Shown: positions 43,416 through 55,299 of the stretch, one piece after another
How the letters are laid out: each line of letters opens with the position of its first letter
Numbering within the stretch: position 1 is the stretch's first letter
NCBI GenBank assembly: GCA_948099385.1
Contig: CANUEZ040000117.1
Span: forward strand, 420,001 to 484,000
DNA length: 64,000 nt
Direction of reading: 5' to 3'
Source of the DNA: Fasciola hepatica
Lineage: Eukaryota; Platyhelminthes; Trematoda; Plagiorchiida; Fasciolidae
Program-made: the position numbers and the translations under genes
The notes under the pieces: generated by a model
Seen by the model: the letters and a program-made list of their open reading frames with translations, nothing else
The model's database searches: none
What the model was told of the DNA's origin: nothing

Positions 43416-45375
43416 ATTATGATAAAGATAATGATAATGGTTTATTTCGGATAACCCCGACGCATGCTGTAACGCAAAATCAAAAGTTACAATTGGACAT
43501 GGAGTCCGAATTCCGAGGTGATGATTCAGGTATGTGCACTCGATATTGTACAGGAGAAAGTATTTAATTTACTCTTCAAGGCGGCGCACGGCAAATTTGA
43601 ACTCAAGGTAGGGTGGCCAACCCAGCCAAGTCAGGGTAGAGCTGGTCGGAGGTAGTAGACTCTTACTCAAATATTACAAAAAGAGGGATTGTGAAACGAG
43701 AGAATCAAACAGGATAGACGGAAGTTTTGTCCACCTTGGGGAAAAAGAATTTTCCAAGGAAGACATGAGCCAGGTATAGTGCTCCGTGGAATATTGCACG
43801 GCTTTTGATTAGAAATCAGACGATGAATGAGTGAATTTGCAGACAAAGATCAAGCAAAATCTTTCGAAGATTACCCTTGTAACGTTCAGCGACCAAATAT
43901 CGGTTGAGTCAGCTAGGTACCCAGTGAAGGACTCATTTGTGGAGAGAGATTGCCTAGGTGATGGTGGGAGAGGTGGCCGGACGTGGACATGTAATCGTCG
44001 CGCACATTGTTTACTTTCATAACGGTGGAATGTGATGCACCAACATAGAAGTGGGAACTGGGCGGCAAATCAATTTGTGATGCGTGGCCATGATAGTCGC
44101 AGGTACACGGTTTGCAGAGATGAGTATATAAATGACAAGTAAGTATTTACGTAAGATTATCATTATCTAAGGGCTGAACATTATGACCAGAGAGATGTAA
44201 GGATCAGAACTGTCTCAGAGGATTTACCAAGATTGAATACTGGATATGAAAAGCGCCAAACCACCGATGGATATGTTTGCAAAGTTGGGCGATGAACTAG
44301 TTGACAGGTAAAATACTATCTGTTGGTATTCTTTGTAAAATATGGATCATGTGATGACGAAAGATCAAAACGCTGCGATATAGAAGTCTCTCAGATGTGA
44401 ATATATGGGGAAGGCATGAATCTTTGCAAGGTGAGGATATTGCAATGCTACAGCCGTGTGGACAAACAGAAGAACTGATACAGAGAGCGAACTATCACAG
44501 TATCGTCGACTGTTGGGATGCTCTGATGACAAGTATTCCTCAGTGAAATATACTATTTTGACATTGTGGGATGGAAGTGTATGGCAACAATAAACGTGAA
44601 CTTTTTCAAGTATATCGGTAGATAAGATAGAAGGGGGCTAGTTTTATCTTGAGGATCGGTTAGCAATGCGAATGGGACAAGCGGGTGGTTTGGCACGAAT
44701 CCTCGAAAAAAAGGATCGTGAGCGGTAAGCCGAGTACGGAAACTGTCTTTTAACCCCTCGATAATTATGTGCTAAGGAAAGTAGATTTTGCCGGTAAGGT
44801 AAGATGGCGACGATGGAGACGAATAAGATGAAAAACAGGCGATAACTGGGGGAGATAGTTCCATATTTGTAGCATTTCTGGTGTATAAATGTTTTTGCCG
44901 CAACCGGTGATGGTGGGTGGGGCTGACCGTGCGCTGGACACCCAACCTGAAAACCATTTTCGGTGACAGGAGGTGCGATCCGCCATCCTAGCTGCCCCCG
45001 CACATCGTTGCAGACGTGCTGCACGCCCGATGTTCACCGACCAAAGCGGGGGATCTGACCGCGCCCCGCACTGGCGGGTTTTACACGAGTTATATCGGCG
45101 TTGTCACATAGCGGTAGAGATCGAATAGTCCAGGGGCTTGCGACCAGGTTGCGAGGGGTCCTAGAGAGCAGGGCCAATGTGGTAGTGACGAAATGACGGG
45201 CAGGTATCGAATTTTCAGCGGGAAATGTGGACCAGGTATTATACCGAGCCATCGAATGGAAGGCACACATCAGTGGATGTCTGGAAAGGTAAAGATAGAA
45301 AAACGCAGTCTGGGGTGCTCCCAGCTGGGGATCAACGGTCAGTGGTGAAGAGAATCCTCTAGTATCTAGAAATTG
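43416..45375 (-). mobile_element. CR1 3'-region copy F (no coding part)
   Basis: Only the 3' region of the D/E/H family: it starts near the CAGCTGGGGATCAACGG motif (about 45320-45345), contains the conserved core (44898-45074), and ends with the family terminus and an imperfect ATGATAAAG-type tail at 43416-43440. It is similar to D across its whole length. Strongly 5'-truncated insertion into element I. Confidence 0.8.
44898..45074 (-). other. Conserved, foldable CR1 3' block (copy in F)
   Basis: Counterpart of 22731-22911 in E. The inner stem CGATGTGC/GAACATCG keeps seven of eight pairs and the outer stem also seven of eight. A reading frame with AGRGQIPRFGR and CNDVRGQLGWRIAPP runs through it, with one stop. 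Confidence 0.6.
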
Positions 45376-45479
45376 GAACTACTCGGTGGATGGTTCGACT
45401 CCGCAAAACACAAGGTTGTAAACGAGAGATTAATAAAACTCGAGTGATACATACGGCGACTTATGTGGTACGTAGGTCT

Positions 45480-45830
45480 CGTGGCCCCTGATTCAGACCC
45501 GCGGGTCAGTAACCTGAACCAGTTTCGTACGCTCACTCTTCCGAAGTGTATGGACCATTGTTTGATGCGAGTGTCAGGACATCAAGCAGTTTGTTTAATT
45601 CCTCCTTAAACCTCGGTAAGTGGCCTATGGCACGGACATTTGGTGGAAGTTCATTCCACATTTTGGATAGTTAACAGCCTTAGACCGATTATCTCGGACA
45701 TGAGTGTTGCCTCTATCCTTGACTTCACCCACAGCTGAACTTAGGGCTGGCTTAACCGAAAGTATTTGCAGTAGGCCCCTAGGCATCGCTTGATCGTACC
45801 AGCCAGTATGACCTCGTGCGGTAATCTACA
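45480..45830 (-). pseudogene. LINE ORF2 C-terminal fragment
   Basis: The minus-strand frame reads AVNYPKMWNELPPNVRAI then FKEELNKLLDVLT, a typical CR1/Jockey-like ORF2 end (W-N-x-L-P ... F-K-x-x-L). Upstream in frame: ILSVKPALSSAVGEV. It may belong to element I or to a neighbouring copy. Confidence 0.6.
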
Positions 45831-46179
45831 CTATTTTTTGACCCCAGTGGCTGATTGTCGTGCCGTTTCGTAGCAGAGGTATCGCCTGTGGCCTCCTGTC
45901 CGTCGGTAATGAACCCGAGTCCAATGCTTCCATCTTCGTACCCTGGTGGCCCCGCAGGTCCACCGGGTGTATTCCCCTTCCCCGTTTATTTGACTTGCAG
46001 GAGTGAGGTGCTCAGTGAGCGGCCTAAGATTGTCCCTGAATGCTGTCCTTTCTACCTGTACATTTTCACACTGGGAGTCTCATATGGGCTTCTGGGCTGC
46101 AATAACAAGGCCATATACATCAGGTTTCCCAAAGCACCTTTGAATTTTTAGTTACTATATCATTAACTGTCAAGTACTT

Positions 46180-46860
46180 ACAACGGATCACCCTGTGGTC
46201 ACTCTACCTGGGGGCACCGAGAACTGTGGCTCTTCGATCTCGCTGGAGTGTCTCAGTAGGGCCCGGTCCAGTAGCTGCACGGTCTGTCCTTCACTCCGTC
46301 TAGTTGGTCCAAACACGTGTTAGATAAGGTTTTCACCCAATACTAAATCAAGCGGCTGTACGTGAAATCCACCCCTGGAGCCCACAGTTTTACCGGATTT
46401 ACATCAGGGCAACTCAAGCCCCCAAGGATTAGGACTCCATTCGCTCTGGCCACCGAACAGCGAAAGTAGGTCAACAATACCTATTCCTCCAGGGAAGTAT
46501 AAAAAGGGCTTCGGTAGACGAATACCTCCCGGGCCTCCAGCCGGCCTAGGTTTAAACCACAAGAAAGGGCCCGTACGTTGGGTGTTGATTAGCTTTCCCC
46601 AGCTACCTGCTTCATCTCTTCTGAGATTATGAGCTTCGTGCCCCCACCATCGGTACAATCCACTCCATCAACCCGAGGCTTGCAGTAGCCCGCAGGAGGA
46701 AGCCCACCGATTTCTCGAATTCCCCTTAGCAGCTTTCCGAGAACAGTGATGCTGTCTGATTAGGCATTCACTTCCTCAAGTTTATGCCATTTGCTCCCAA
46801 TGCTGCGTGCATTGGTGTAGACCACGGCAGGGCTATCTGCCCTTTGTTATAATTTCGGTT
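46180..46860 (-). pseudogene. LINE element I endonuclease, broken
   Basis: Minus-strand frames show a TNARSIGSKW-like start (about 46820), a GGGTKLIISEEMKQ stretch (about 46650), and a C-terminal part with LDLVLGENLI, HVFGPTRRSEGQTVQLLD and HSSEIEEPQFSVPPGR. GPTR followed by LLD...L matches the conserved EEP endonuclease segment of CR1-type LINEs. Stops and frameshifts interrupt it and the final SDH motif is not visible. Confidence 0.55.
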
Positions 46861-46932
46861 TCAGCTGGTAGGTACGGCGCTCGGGAACTAGTTCCAAGTG
46901 CTTTTCAAGTTATTTTGCGGCGAGTCGGAGAG

Positions 46933-47301
46933 CTAGCTGGTGTCCTTCTTCCGGCTGCTTACTGGTGTTGCGCTAGGATTTAAAGGGATGGGAGAGCTAC
47001 ATTGTTTATGCGGGGTGCTCCACCTGTAAGTGCTGACACGTGGTTGGCTATGTTCTATGGGCTCGACATTTCCCCTAATATCTCTCGTGGGCCAACCTTC
47101 CGAATTATTCGGCTCTTCTTTGAACCTTCTCTGGACTTCAGCCTTCACCATGTCCGCCTGGGCTGGGAAGGTATCCCTCCTTCTGGCATTAGAGAAATTC
47201 GCCAGCATTAGCCCGGGGGGTCGCTGTGCACCCTGTATAAGCTTCCGACTCCCTAATCTGAAAACTCTGTTGAGCGAGGTTTGCCCCCGAAGCGCCGCCA
47301 T
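46933..47301 (-). pseudogene. LINE element I ORF1, RRM-like part
   Basis: A 122-codon frame with VFRLGSRKLIQGAQRPPGL followed by LANFSNARRRDTF. R-L-G-x-R and R-P-x-x-L are the conserved positions of the nucleic-acid-binding core found in ORF1 of PHD-containing CR1 elements. Separated from the PHD part by CR1 tail J. Confidence 0.55.
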
Positions 47302-47370
47302 CCTCGAGGGGGTAACTACGTGGTGTCTTGCACACTTCCCGCTTCACAGAAGGGTTAAGGTCCCCCTTTC

Positions 47371-47950
47371 ACCATTATTAATAACAACAGTTTTTTGAGA
47401 TTCCCGAGGCGAGCCTTACGCTTGAACACATTTTTAAAAGCGACGAAATGGACTGGCACAGCTCGTGAAAAACTTAGAAATATGCGTGACGAACAAAGGG
47501 TAGGTAGAATTTGAAGGGAGATAAATGTATGCTCACCAAGGAACAACTGAGGAGAGTTTAAGTTAACCCAGGGATGGATTCAAATGTGCCCGGAAAATTT
47601 GACAGTCAGGGTCAAGTAGAGAAGCCGGCTGGGCCAAGCGGATGAGATCGGGACCTGTGGATTTTACGTGAGTAGGACTTGAAATCGGCATGAGAAACTA
47701 TGGTAACGAGAGGCGATGAAGGAAAAAAGAAAAAAGAAGGGAAGAAAGGAGGAACAAAAAATGAGTTGTATGGCTAGGGATCAGGTTGCCATCAAGTATG
47801 CCTCGTCGCAATAAATGGACCGCTTCAATTTTGAAATAGGGAGCGATCAACGCGAGACCTAAAGAAAGGGTCAGATGGCAACAGTGGTGTGGGAGGACCG
47901 CGATACGTTAAAAGCAAGGCACGGATATAGACATAAAGGAAGGATATCAT
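47371..47950 (-). mobile_element. CR1 3'-end copy J (short)
   Basis: Minus-strand fragment ending in the family terminus (CTCGGGAATCTC, then an ATTAATAAT tail at 47371-47385). A block at about 47590-47640 (CAGGGTCAAGTAGAGAAGCC) matches D at 35566-35590 and F at 43600-43625. No core and no coding part, so it is a very short 5'-truncated insertion in ORF1 of element I. The right boundary is approximate. Confidence 0.6.
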
Positions 47951-48261
47951 GAGGGGCGGCGGCATGGCAGCAAGTGAACCGACTCGCAAAAAACTGAGGG
48001 ACGCAGAAGAAATGTGTGGATTTACATTTATTATGTTGAGACTTCCACCCAGGGCTATCTCTGCTTTTTTCATTAATGTGCTCAGATTAGAAGTTACTAC
48101 ATCCAGTCTATTTCTAGCAGCTTCAAAGTCGACTTTTGTTTTACGGCCTTTTGGTGCATCTGCTTCAGCTTATGTTTTAGTTTCCTAAGAATACGTCTGT
48201 TGTGGTTTTCTAGAGTTTGATCCCCTACTGAGCCCTTCTGAATTATGGTATCCGTCCCTGA

Positions 48262-48489
48262 GCAGTCGTCGCAGTTACTCATCTTCACTTTATCTTACCA
48301 CTTGCATGCCGACCGCTTAGATTGGTATAGGGTAAGGCACTATCAACGCAACAATTTCTGACGGTTGTGTTTAGTATAAAGATCCAAGACCCCCAGGGAT
48401 AGTCGGCTGCATCGCCCGTGGTGCCAGTCAAGGCAGATATGGCATTTGACACCGTCTTCTGCCGCTTTGGAGCACTTCGGGTTCCCGCA
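48262..48489 (-). pseudogene. LINE element I ORF1 PHD finger
   Basis: Minus-strand frame reads C-x4-C-x9-C-x2-C-x4-H-x2-C within CGNPKCSKAAEDGVKC then HICLDWHHGRC (48489-48409). The last Cys pair (CDDC, 48273-48262) follows 45 codons later in a shifted frame, inside the spacing allowed for a PHD finger (C4HC3). The conserved Trp before the His (LDW) is also typical. PHD-type fingers occur in ORF1 of some CR1-like LINEs; their role is not settled. A basic stretch (RRILRKLKHKLKQMHQK) follows, as expected for an RNA-binding ORF1. Confidence 0.7.
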
Positions 48490-49115
48490 CTGAGAGCTGC
48501 CATCCACGGTCTCGCTGGTGCCGATGTTCAGGCACGGTATTTATTGGCTCATTTTAGCAGCGCACCTTGAGGCCTGAGCAGAAGGGACAAATTCAGTGAT
48601 TGAGACCAGAGAGTGACCAAGAAAAGCACTGCTGATATGGTAACTCAAAAGGGGGTAATGTCAAGAGGAGATTTAATTGACTCAACAGCCTTTCATTCTT
48701 CACTGGAAGTTACAAACTCCTTCAAACAAGCTCTATGCTCACCGGGTCCGATAGTTCGCACTTGGATCTCCTGACGATGACTGATCCACTCCAGTGGAGT
48801 TTTGAATAAGTGGGTTTAGGTGATGATTTCCCAGTCTCCCCTATTCGATCCCTGAAGTTATTGTCTGAATGCATCTCTGACGGCCTCCCGAGCAGCAGAG
48901 TGGCACGGCATACAAGGCTACAGGTTTTTGACAAAACCGCGGAAGTAAAGCTGTCAAACTCGGAGCTGAGCTAGGATCCTGCTTTAAGTGCGCATTTAGC
49001 GATTTCCCCGAGAATACCGCGGAAAAGTGGGGGGAAAACCAGTCCTTTCAGGCTTCTTAGGATTTGGAACCGCATCGTGTGGCAAACACCACTTCCCTTG
49101 ATAATCTTCCCTTGG

Positions 49116-49484
49116 CTACTCTGCCACCTGCGCCGCATATTCTCTTTCGTCGAAACGTTCAATCGCGGCCGCATAATCAACTTTGAGCTCTGGATCCTTG
49201 GGAAACCTATTCCCTATTAACCTCAAACAAAAAGCTACCGAGGGTTTGCAAAGCTTCACGAGACCAACCTCCTTCCAAGGCAACACAACGTCAAGAAGCC
49301 CTTCCTCTGGCTGCAAGGAATCCTCCACAGCTTCAATGGACCTTTCATCCTCCACTGACAGCGAAGTTCCCAGCGGATCACTGTCACCAAAATCTTTATC
49401 ACAGGACCTTTGGAGGTTATCGCCAATGGAGTGCAGGCTGTGCACGGCATAAGCTCCAAGTCTACCCCAACGACCGTCATACAA
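49116..49484 (-). pseudogene. BEL/Pao element 2 RT N-terminal region
   Basis: Frame with IEAVEDSLQPEEGLLDVVLPWKE, then GNRFPKDPELKVDYAAAIERF and ending AAQVAE. L-P-W-K followed by R-F-P-K-D-P-x-L-x-x-x-Y is the classic start of the BEL/Pao RT, just after the protease. The palm does not follow. Confidence 0.75.
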
Positions 49485-49649
49485 CGGACCTCGTATGACC
49501 TAGCCCAAAGAGGTGTGGCCCGTGGAAAGGTCTCCCTTACAACCCCTACACTTTTCTGAAACCCAGCTCCCCGGAAGGACGTCTAAACCAACTAACACTC
49601 CGATCTCTGGGTCTGAAATATCTCTACGTTCTACTCCCACCAAATGACC

Positions 49650-50261
49650 TCATTTGGACAAAGGTTTCTGAATCGGCGCGGTGGATTTTACGTCCGGAAC
49701 TGATGCAACTGTGTAGGGGCAGCTCACCCTGACCATCTCATTACTTTCCATAGAATTAAGGATGAAAGAGGCCCTTCCACATTTTCTCACAGTATTCCAG
49801 ATGGGAGTGTTCAAGTTAATTTTGGCTGTCTCTCTTACGAGACCTGGGCGTTCAGTAAATTCACTACACATGAGAGTGGTGTTGGTGCCAGCTTCGAGCA
49901 GCGCACCAGTGCGCAAAGGCTGAATTTTACCTTGAATAATGACTGGTGCTACTCCTGAGCTTACGCCGGGATCTTTGGGAAATAATTGGCAAAATATGTT
50001 GAGGACCGGAACTTTCTTCACCTCATGCAACAAACCGTGATGCCCTCAACTGTATTCCCCTTCTCCAAGGGGCCTATTAAATTGACACCCATCAGCATGG
50101 TGCCCCGGACGTGGGCAAACAAAACAGGCTTTGAATCGAGACACAAACTCCCAGCGGTCTTTGAGCGAAGAAGCGAAGAAGAAGAAGATACTCTCGATAG
50201 CACTCCAGGCTATGTCTGCAACGACACTCAGTGTAAGCAGTAACACTTGTGGAAACCGCAA
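49650..50261 (-). pseudogene. BEL/Pao element 2 zinc knuckle and protease
   Basis: The frame 50261-50046 contains CFVCPRPGHHADGC, an exact CX2CX4HX4C zinc knuckle of gag. After a frame change, 50033-49650 carries VAPVIIQGKIQPLRTGALLE followed by AGTNTTLMCSEFTERPGL, the retropepsin-like DUF1758 domain, with LLEAGT where the active LLDxG(S/T) is expected. Asp to Glu at the catalytic residue suggests an inactive copy. The knuckle binds element RNA; the protease would cut the polyprotein. Confidence 0.75.
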
Positions 50262-51965
50262 AGGTTTTATGATTCAAACCGTTCTTATAAACACCTGAAG
50301 CATTCTTCCTTTCACGGAGAGGGTGGCTACATCGATTACATTGCAAACGTGCCCTAGCACTTACGAAGTGACACAGACCTCGAAACCCTGGTCCTTTTTC
50401 TGTCTCATAAACCTCGTGTGGCTTTTTGCCCAGTCAAACGTCATGCTCCAGGAAAACTTACCCAAAACTACCCTTACGTTGAGAGCCAAATTGATAATCA
50501 TGGTGATAATCATGGTGTATTTTTGAGAAGCCGAAAGCGCGCCAGGGCGCATGATCAGATGATTCAAGTGATGTTAGAATCGGAATTTTCAAAGGGGTAA
50601 AACTTGTGTGCACAGGGTAGTAAGCAGAGTGTTAAAGTAGATCAAAAAGCTAATGAAGTCCGGCAGATTTGGAGATCAAGGTCAAATGGCCGATTCGGAT
50701 AATGCTGGTTAGAGTCGATCAAAAACGGAGGCTATGTGCGTAAATACTGCCGGAAACAACCAAGATATTATGAAATCCAGCAAAATCAAAGAACGTTTAT
50801 AAGGCTGTTTTTAAAAAGAAGAGTTTATTAGGGGGAGTTCAAGGAGTCATTTTCAAGCTGCAGGATGTGAAAAGGATAAGAAGGGAAAACCCGACGATAT
50901 ACAGGAATGGATCTCCGGATGTAAAATGCAATGCATTAGCGGCCAGTACGGTGGTAATTTCCGACGGTGCAACGCCGAAGGAGTCAAGCGCCAGAAAAGA
51001 GACCAACAATTCAGATGGAGAGAAGGGGGGATCCAAGGGCGGTGATGGAACAAATAGCAAAGGGAGGTCCGGTAAGTGACCAGCGAATTAAATACACTGG
51101 TATAGGTGTATCACGAATTGTCAGTAAGGATATAGTATTATGGCAGCAAATCAACGTAAAGCGGGGAATAACCCCAAACCTGAGAAGCAGCTGGAGAGTG
51201 GGATAGCGTGCTAAAGCAACAATAGGGTAGACGGTAGACAAGTGACCTGGTGACCGTTTTGGTAGGCAGATGGCACGGCAACGGTAAATCGACAGCCAAG
51301 GGACCGGTGAGACTAATATGGAAAACGGGAAAAGAACATTGGATTTTAAACACGAAAAAATCGGTGGAGATGGCAGTAGAAATAGGGGAATAGACACTGG
51401 CAGAGACAGTAGTAAGGCGGACTGTTGGTACCCCTGGAAGGATACGAAGACCACCAAAGGAATGATGAAGGGAAGGCCTGAGGAAAGCAGGTAGCGTGAA
51501 GCGAATAGCTTGCCTTTAGTGGGTCGGTCGTGAAACATCCGTGTGAAAATAGAATATAAATCAATACAGGGTGCGCACACCTACAGCAGTTACAGAGGTG
51601 AACAGTTTGCAGAAGAGATGATGGAGTGGTAACTACACAGCAGTTGGCGAACATTGTATTGAGTGTACCGTGCAATAATGACGGGCGAAGAAGGCTGCAT
51701 GACGTGATACTGGGAGGGCTGGAGTGTAAAAACAGCCACAGCATAAAATAATTCAAGCATCGGAGATAGTGATGGAATATGGATGCTGGTTACTTACGGA
51801 ACTATTTATATATTAAACTAATCAAACGAATGGCACAACTTGAGAGAGACACTCCCAAAGTGATGAACGAATGAACGACGGGGGCAAGTGGGCTATCAGC
51901 CAAATTTTTAATATATGATAGATTTATAACGAATTATCAACATGAAGGTGATAGCTGCGTGATAA

Positions 51966-52387
51966 TGTAACAAGAAAGACAACACACGGCAGGATACTTG
52001 TATTCCCACGATTACACAAGTCAAGTCATGGCACACATACACTCGCTTATATAGGCCTTTTTCCAGACTGCGCGGCATCAAGATTGCTATTGCCGCTGCT
52101 TGAGCGCTTCGGCTGCGTTCTCTCAATTTGCCTGCGGCCGATGGCTTGCTTCTTTTTGCCCGTCATTTCCCTCCGGTTGGCCCGATCGGCAGCTCTTCGC
52201 CTGAGCTATCTTGCTGGTTGCCGGAGATCCCGCTGCTTCCTCTCTGGTCGTCTGTATGTCTCTTTTTGCCTGCTTCGGGCCGCCTCCGACATATTCGCCA
52301 CCTGTTCTTTTGTCTGTGGCCTTTGTTTGGTTCGTTCGTTCGCTCTAGTGTTCACGCCGTTCCCTCGCCCCAGCATTCCCTGTTACA
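51966..52387 (+). mobile_element. LTR-like unit (probable solo LTR)
   Basis: 422 bp bounded by TGTAAC and GTTACA, perfect 6-bp inverted ends with the TG...CA signature. A TATATA at 52048-52053 fits an LTR promoter on the plus strand. Composition (TTGCC/TTCG-rich) differs from the purine-rich G tail around it. The flanking five bases (GATAA and GAAAG) do not match, so a target duplication is not shown. Confidence 0.5.
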
Positions 52388-52790
52388 GAAAGTCTAACTG
52401 GAGTTCGTTGGAAAGAGGTTGGGTTGGCAACAATAAATATGTCAGTGAATGAGCGGTACTAGCAAGTTCTGACATTGAAAAAGGACAGGTTTACGGGGGG
52501 GAAAGAGGGTAATCGACAGTAAATCGCAAGGGGCGTAGGCATTTGTAGTCAACGAGTGTTTATATAGGCGATCTAAGTGTGCAAACAAAAAGGGAGGTTG
52601 GTAGGTGAGGATGAGAACCACACGCTATCTGGTACATAAGTGGAATGTTAATCATTGCTGGACATGAAAATATGGTTTTATACGTCAGCATCGAGAGCTA
52701 GCTCGAAGAAGGCAAGCCAGTTTCTGGAGAACACTTATAGTGGCACTTTAGCAGCAGCTATATTGGCTCGCAGACGACGTTTAGTTCTCC

Positions 52791-52968
52791 GCAAACTGTG
52801 CTACTGAGTGGGGCTGGTCATGTGCTAGGCTCTCAAAATGAACACCGTCTTTGGTGGCCGAGGGTACGATCCGCCAACCTAGTTGCGTCTGCACTTCGCA
52901 GCGGACGGCCTGTGCGCCCCATGTGCGCCAGCCGAAGCGGTGTATCTGACCGCGCCCCGCAGCGCTTG
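52791..52968 (-). other. Conserved, foldable CR1 3' block (copy in G)
   Basis: Most diverged of the five copies; several stem pairs are lost. The frame through it reads AGRGQIHRFGWRTWGAQAV, still open. Confidence 0.55.
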
Positions 52969-53300
52969 GATTGGCACTAGTGATCACTGATGGTTATGCG
53001 GTTGGACAGAGTAGCCACGATAACGGCTTATGATTCGGGATCGATTGACCAGGTTGTTAGAGACCTTAAATAGCACAGCCAACGGGAACAGTGATTGGCA
53101 TTCAACCATATGTATCATTACTGATCAGAAGCATCTGCTAAAAGAGTGATCAGTACAATGCCTGAATCGACTGAAAGTCATTTAGAGTCACTGGAAATAT
53201 AAATGAGATGGGAAAACACTGTTCGGGTGTCCCTCAGTTGTGGATCAACGGTTGACGGAGAGAGAAAATTAAAAAGGTAAAAATAAGGTGAAACAAGGGC

Positions 53301-53734
53301 GAGTCAGTGCAGTGGGTCCCTAGGTCTAGGTAGGAAATAGTAGTGGGTGTGAATGGCTACTACCTATTGTGTTAGTATAGGCGCAGGCAGTGGTGAGCTG
53401 TAATGAGGCCATCTTGGTAAGCAAAGCAGAAAGAGACAGATGGAGTCAGGATGGATACACCAACGTTTGCGGTTAGGAGTGGAGTTATCGCACCAGAAAC
53501 AAGTGATAAATAAATCCATTGCTGGTCACGGATGGCAATGGTCGCGGTTCGTGTTACTGTGGAGATGAAATGCGATGGGCATGGGACACAGGTATTGGCC
53601 TGGGAAGCAGAGGTTTTAAGGTTACAGGGCGAGGTCTCTTTCAAAGGCCAGATCAATGAAGATGCACTCGTTGGTTAGCATTATAACCTAGGGAACAATT
53701 AAGTAGGCAAGAAGTTCACGCCTAAAGGCACACG
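53301..53734. other. Unassigned stretch
   Basis: Between CR1 tail G and element H. A 94-codon minus-strand frame (53656-53372) shows no family motif. Confidence 0.4.
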
Positions 53735-54399
53735 GTGAAGAGGCACTGCCTACCTCTGACTAACAAGCCAGTAACGTTTATAAGCCTACAAACCTCTTTC
53801 ACGTTGGAGGCCCTACCGAATTCACTAACGCCAAATCAACCCCAGACAATGAGTAGCATGCCCCCACCGTTCCTTAGATCTCCTCTCCCATGGACAAATC
53901 CTTCAAACCCCTATGATATTAGCGCACTAAGTAATAGCCATTGTTTCCTTAGCCACATTCCACCACAGTCAGTGTCCTACCTTTGACAATGTTAATCGTC
54001 ACAGTTGCCGGTTGCCAATTCATTGCCTCCACCCTCGCGTGACAATCTGTACCCCGCCCGGGGCTCTTAACGGAATAAATTGCTGTGAAGTCTCGCATCT
54101 TTTACCCCCCTTGGACAAATGGAAATGTCAGTAGCCCACACATTTCAGCTATCCCCCACATCTTAAAGGGTTAGTCTACATCTGACCCTGGCACCACCCG
54201 ACACCACAGCGTCCCCAGATCTTCTTTTTTCCAAACAGCTTGCAGACCAAACACTGCAACCCTCGGCGCTGATTTGCCGGCCAAATATGGACCTTCTAGT
54301 CAACCCATCAACCTAGACTATTCCGCACCGCATAACCTACTTGGCCAACCGAATTCCACAAAACTAAATACCAGTAACACTATCTCGTTGGTTCTTTTA

Positions 54400-54975
54400 A
54401 TAGCCGATCCATCATGGACAAAATTCGGCACTTGCGATAACTGGCCACTAGTTATAACTATGATATAGTCTTGGTTGCTGAGACTTGGTTAACCGGTTAC
54501 ACACCAACGGACCAGATTTCTCTTGTAGGCTACAATGCTTTCAGAGTAAATAGGAAAGCTCGACGCGGTGGAGGTTGTTAAGCGTCTGTCAGGCAGACCT
54601 TTATTGCAACAGCAGATCATCCCCCTCTACTCGACTCTACTTCCGACTCAATTGTGCTAACTGTCCACATTCCTGGCTCCCAACCTCATGTTGGATGAGT
54701 TTGCCGTCTACCTAGTGAAACTCTCTCTGGACTTCCGCAACTAGTTGATACATTTGAATACCTATCCTTACTGTCCTCAAGTATAAAGGCCATTGCCGGT
54801 GAACTTACCCTACATAAGATAGCTTGGCCATCTTTATCTGCACCCGCAAGCCTTTTACAGTTTGTAACTAGTATTAAAGCAAGAGGGTGGTTACAGCATG
54901 TCCGCTCTTTTTTGAGGAAAAACAGCATTCTAGATTTCATTTTCACCCAGGGATCCCTCACATACCTGTCTCAAT
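54400..54975 (+). pseudogene. CR1 element H endonuclease, broken
   Basis: Visible in several frames: IMDKIRHLR, YDIVLVAETWLTGYTPTDQ, SLVGYNAFRVN and RRGGGC followed by a stop, then FEYLSLLSS and later ILDFIFTQG (from 54912). The GDFN motif has decayed (AIAGELTLH). Catalytic function is lost. Confidence 0.7.
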
Positions 54976-55299
54976 CTCTCAAAGTTTTCCCGGTAGCAAT
55001 CGCGATAAGGTTTACTGCCGCATTCCCACTCACTAAGAGTCTAACATGGAATCACGCTGCATCAAACACTCTCCTCTTTCCGAATAGAAGGTTCTCCCTG
55101 CGACCATTCGACAAGCTGAGTGGAGTGGGTTTTTCTCCTCACGGGATCCACAATACGCTGCTGATATTTTCTATGCACAGTTCTCCAGCTGTCTTGATAG
55201 GATTTCCTACCACCCCAGCAACGGAATAACAGGAAATCGTATATCACCTTTTTGCAAACAAAGTATGCTAAACTTCAAAATTTCATAAAGCTACATACC

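Larger units (their letters stand above)
42431..48540 (-). mobile_element. Second LINE lineage (element I) with PHD-finger ORF1, split by CR1 tails F and J
   Basis: Minus-strand order: ORF1 with PHD-like finger (48489-48262), CR1 tail J (47950-47371), second ORF1 part (47301-46933), endonuclease (46860-46180), an ORF2 C-terminal block (45830-45480), CR1 tail F (45375-43416), RT (43357-42431). Most pieces share orientation and fit one LINE of a CR1-related type different from A-H. The position of the ORF2 C-terminal block before the RT does not fit a single intact element, so at least two copies or a rearrangement are involved. Confidence 0.6.
48950..50350 (-). mobile_element. BEL/Pao retrotransposon 2 fragment (gag end, protease, RT start)
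   Basis: Minus-strand order: zinc knuckle (50165-50124), protease (50033-49650), RT N-terminal region (49484-49116). It stops near 48950, short of the RT catalytic core. The gag part is bounded on its right by CR1 tail G, which ends at 50491. Confidence 0.75.
50491..53300 (-). mobile_element. CR1 3'-region copy G, with LTR-like insertion
   Basis: Minus-strand copy of the D/E/H 3' region: CAGTTGTGGATCAACGGTTGAC motif (about 53230-53255), conserved core (52791-52968), AGATCAAGGTCAAATGGCC block (about 50670-50695) matching D, and the terminus with a duplicated GATAATCATGGTG tail at 50491-50518. An LTR-like unit (51966-52387) interrupts it. No ORF2 is retained. The right boundary is approximate. 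Confidence 0.7.

Noticed and set aside
45940..45980. Collagen-like GPAGPPG peptide at 45855-46151
   Set aside because: Only one short GPP stretch, no Gly-X-Y series and no exon structure; it overlaps eroded LINE sequence on the other strand.
51011..51580. 189-codon minus-strand frame as a membrane protein gene
   Set aside because: It lies entirely in the 3' region of CR1 copy G; pyrimidine-rich sequence produces long hydrophobic frames by composition.
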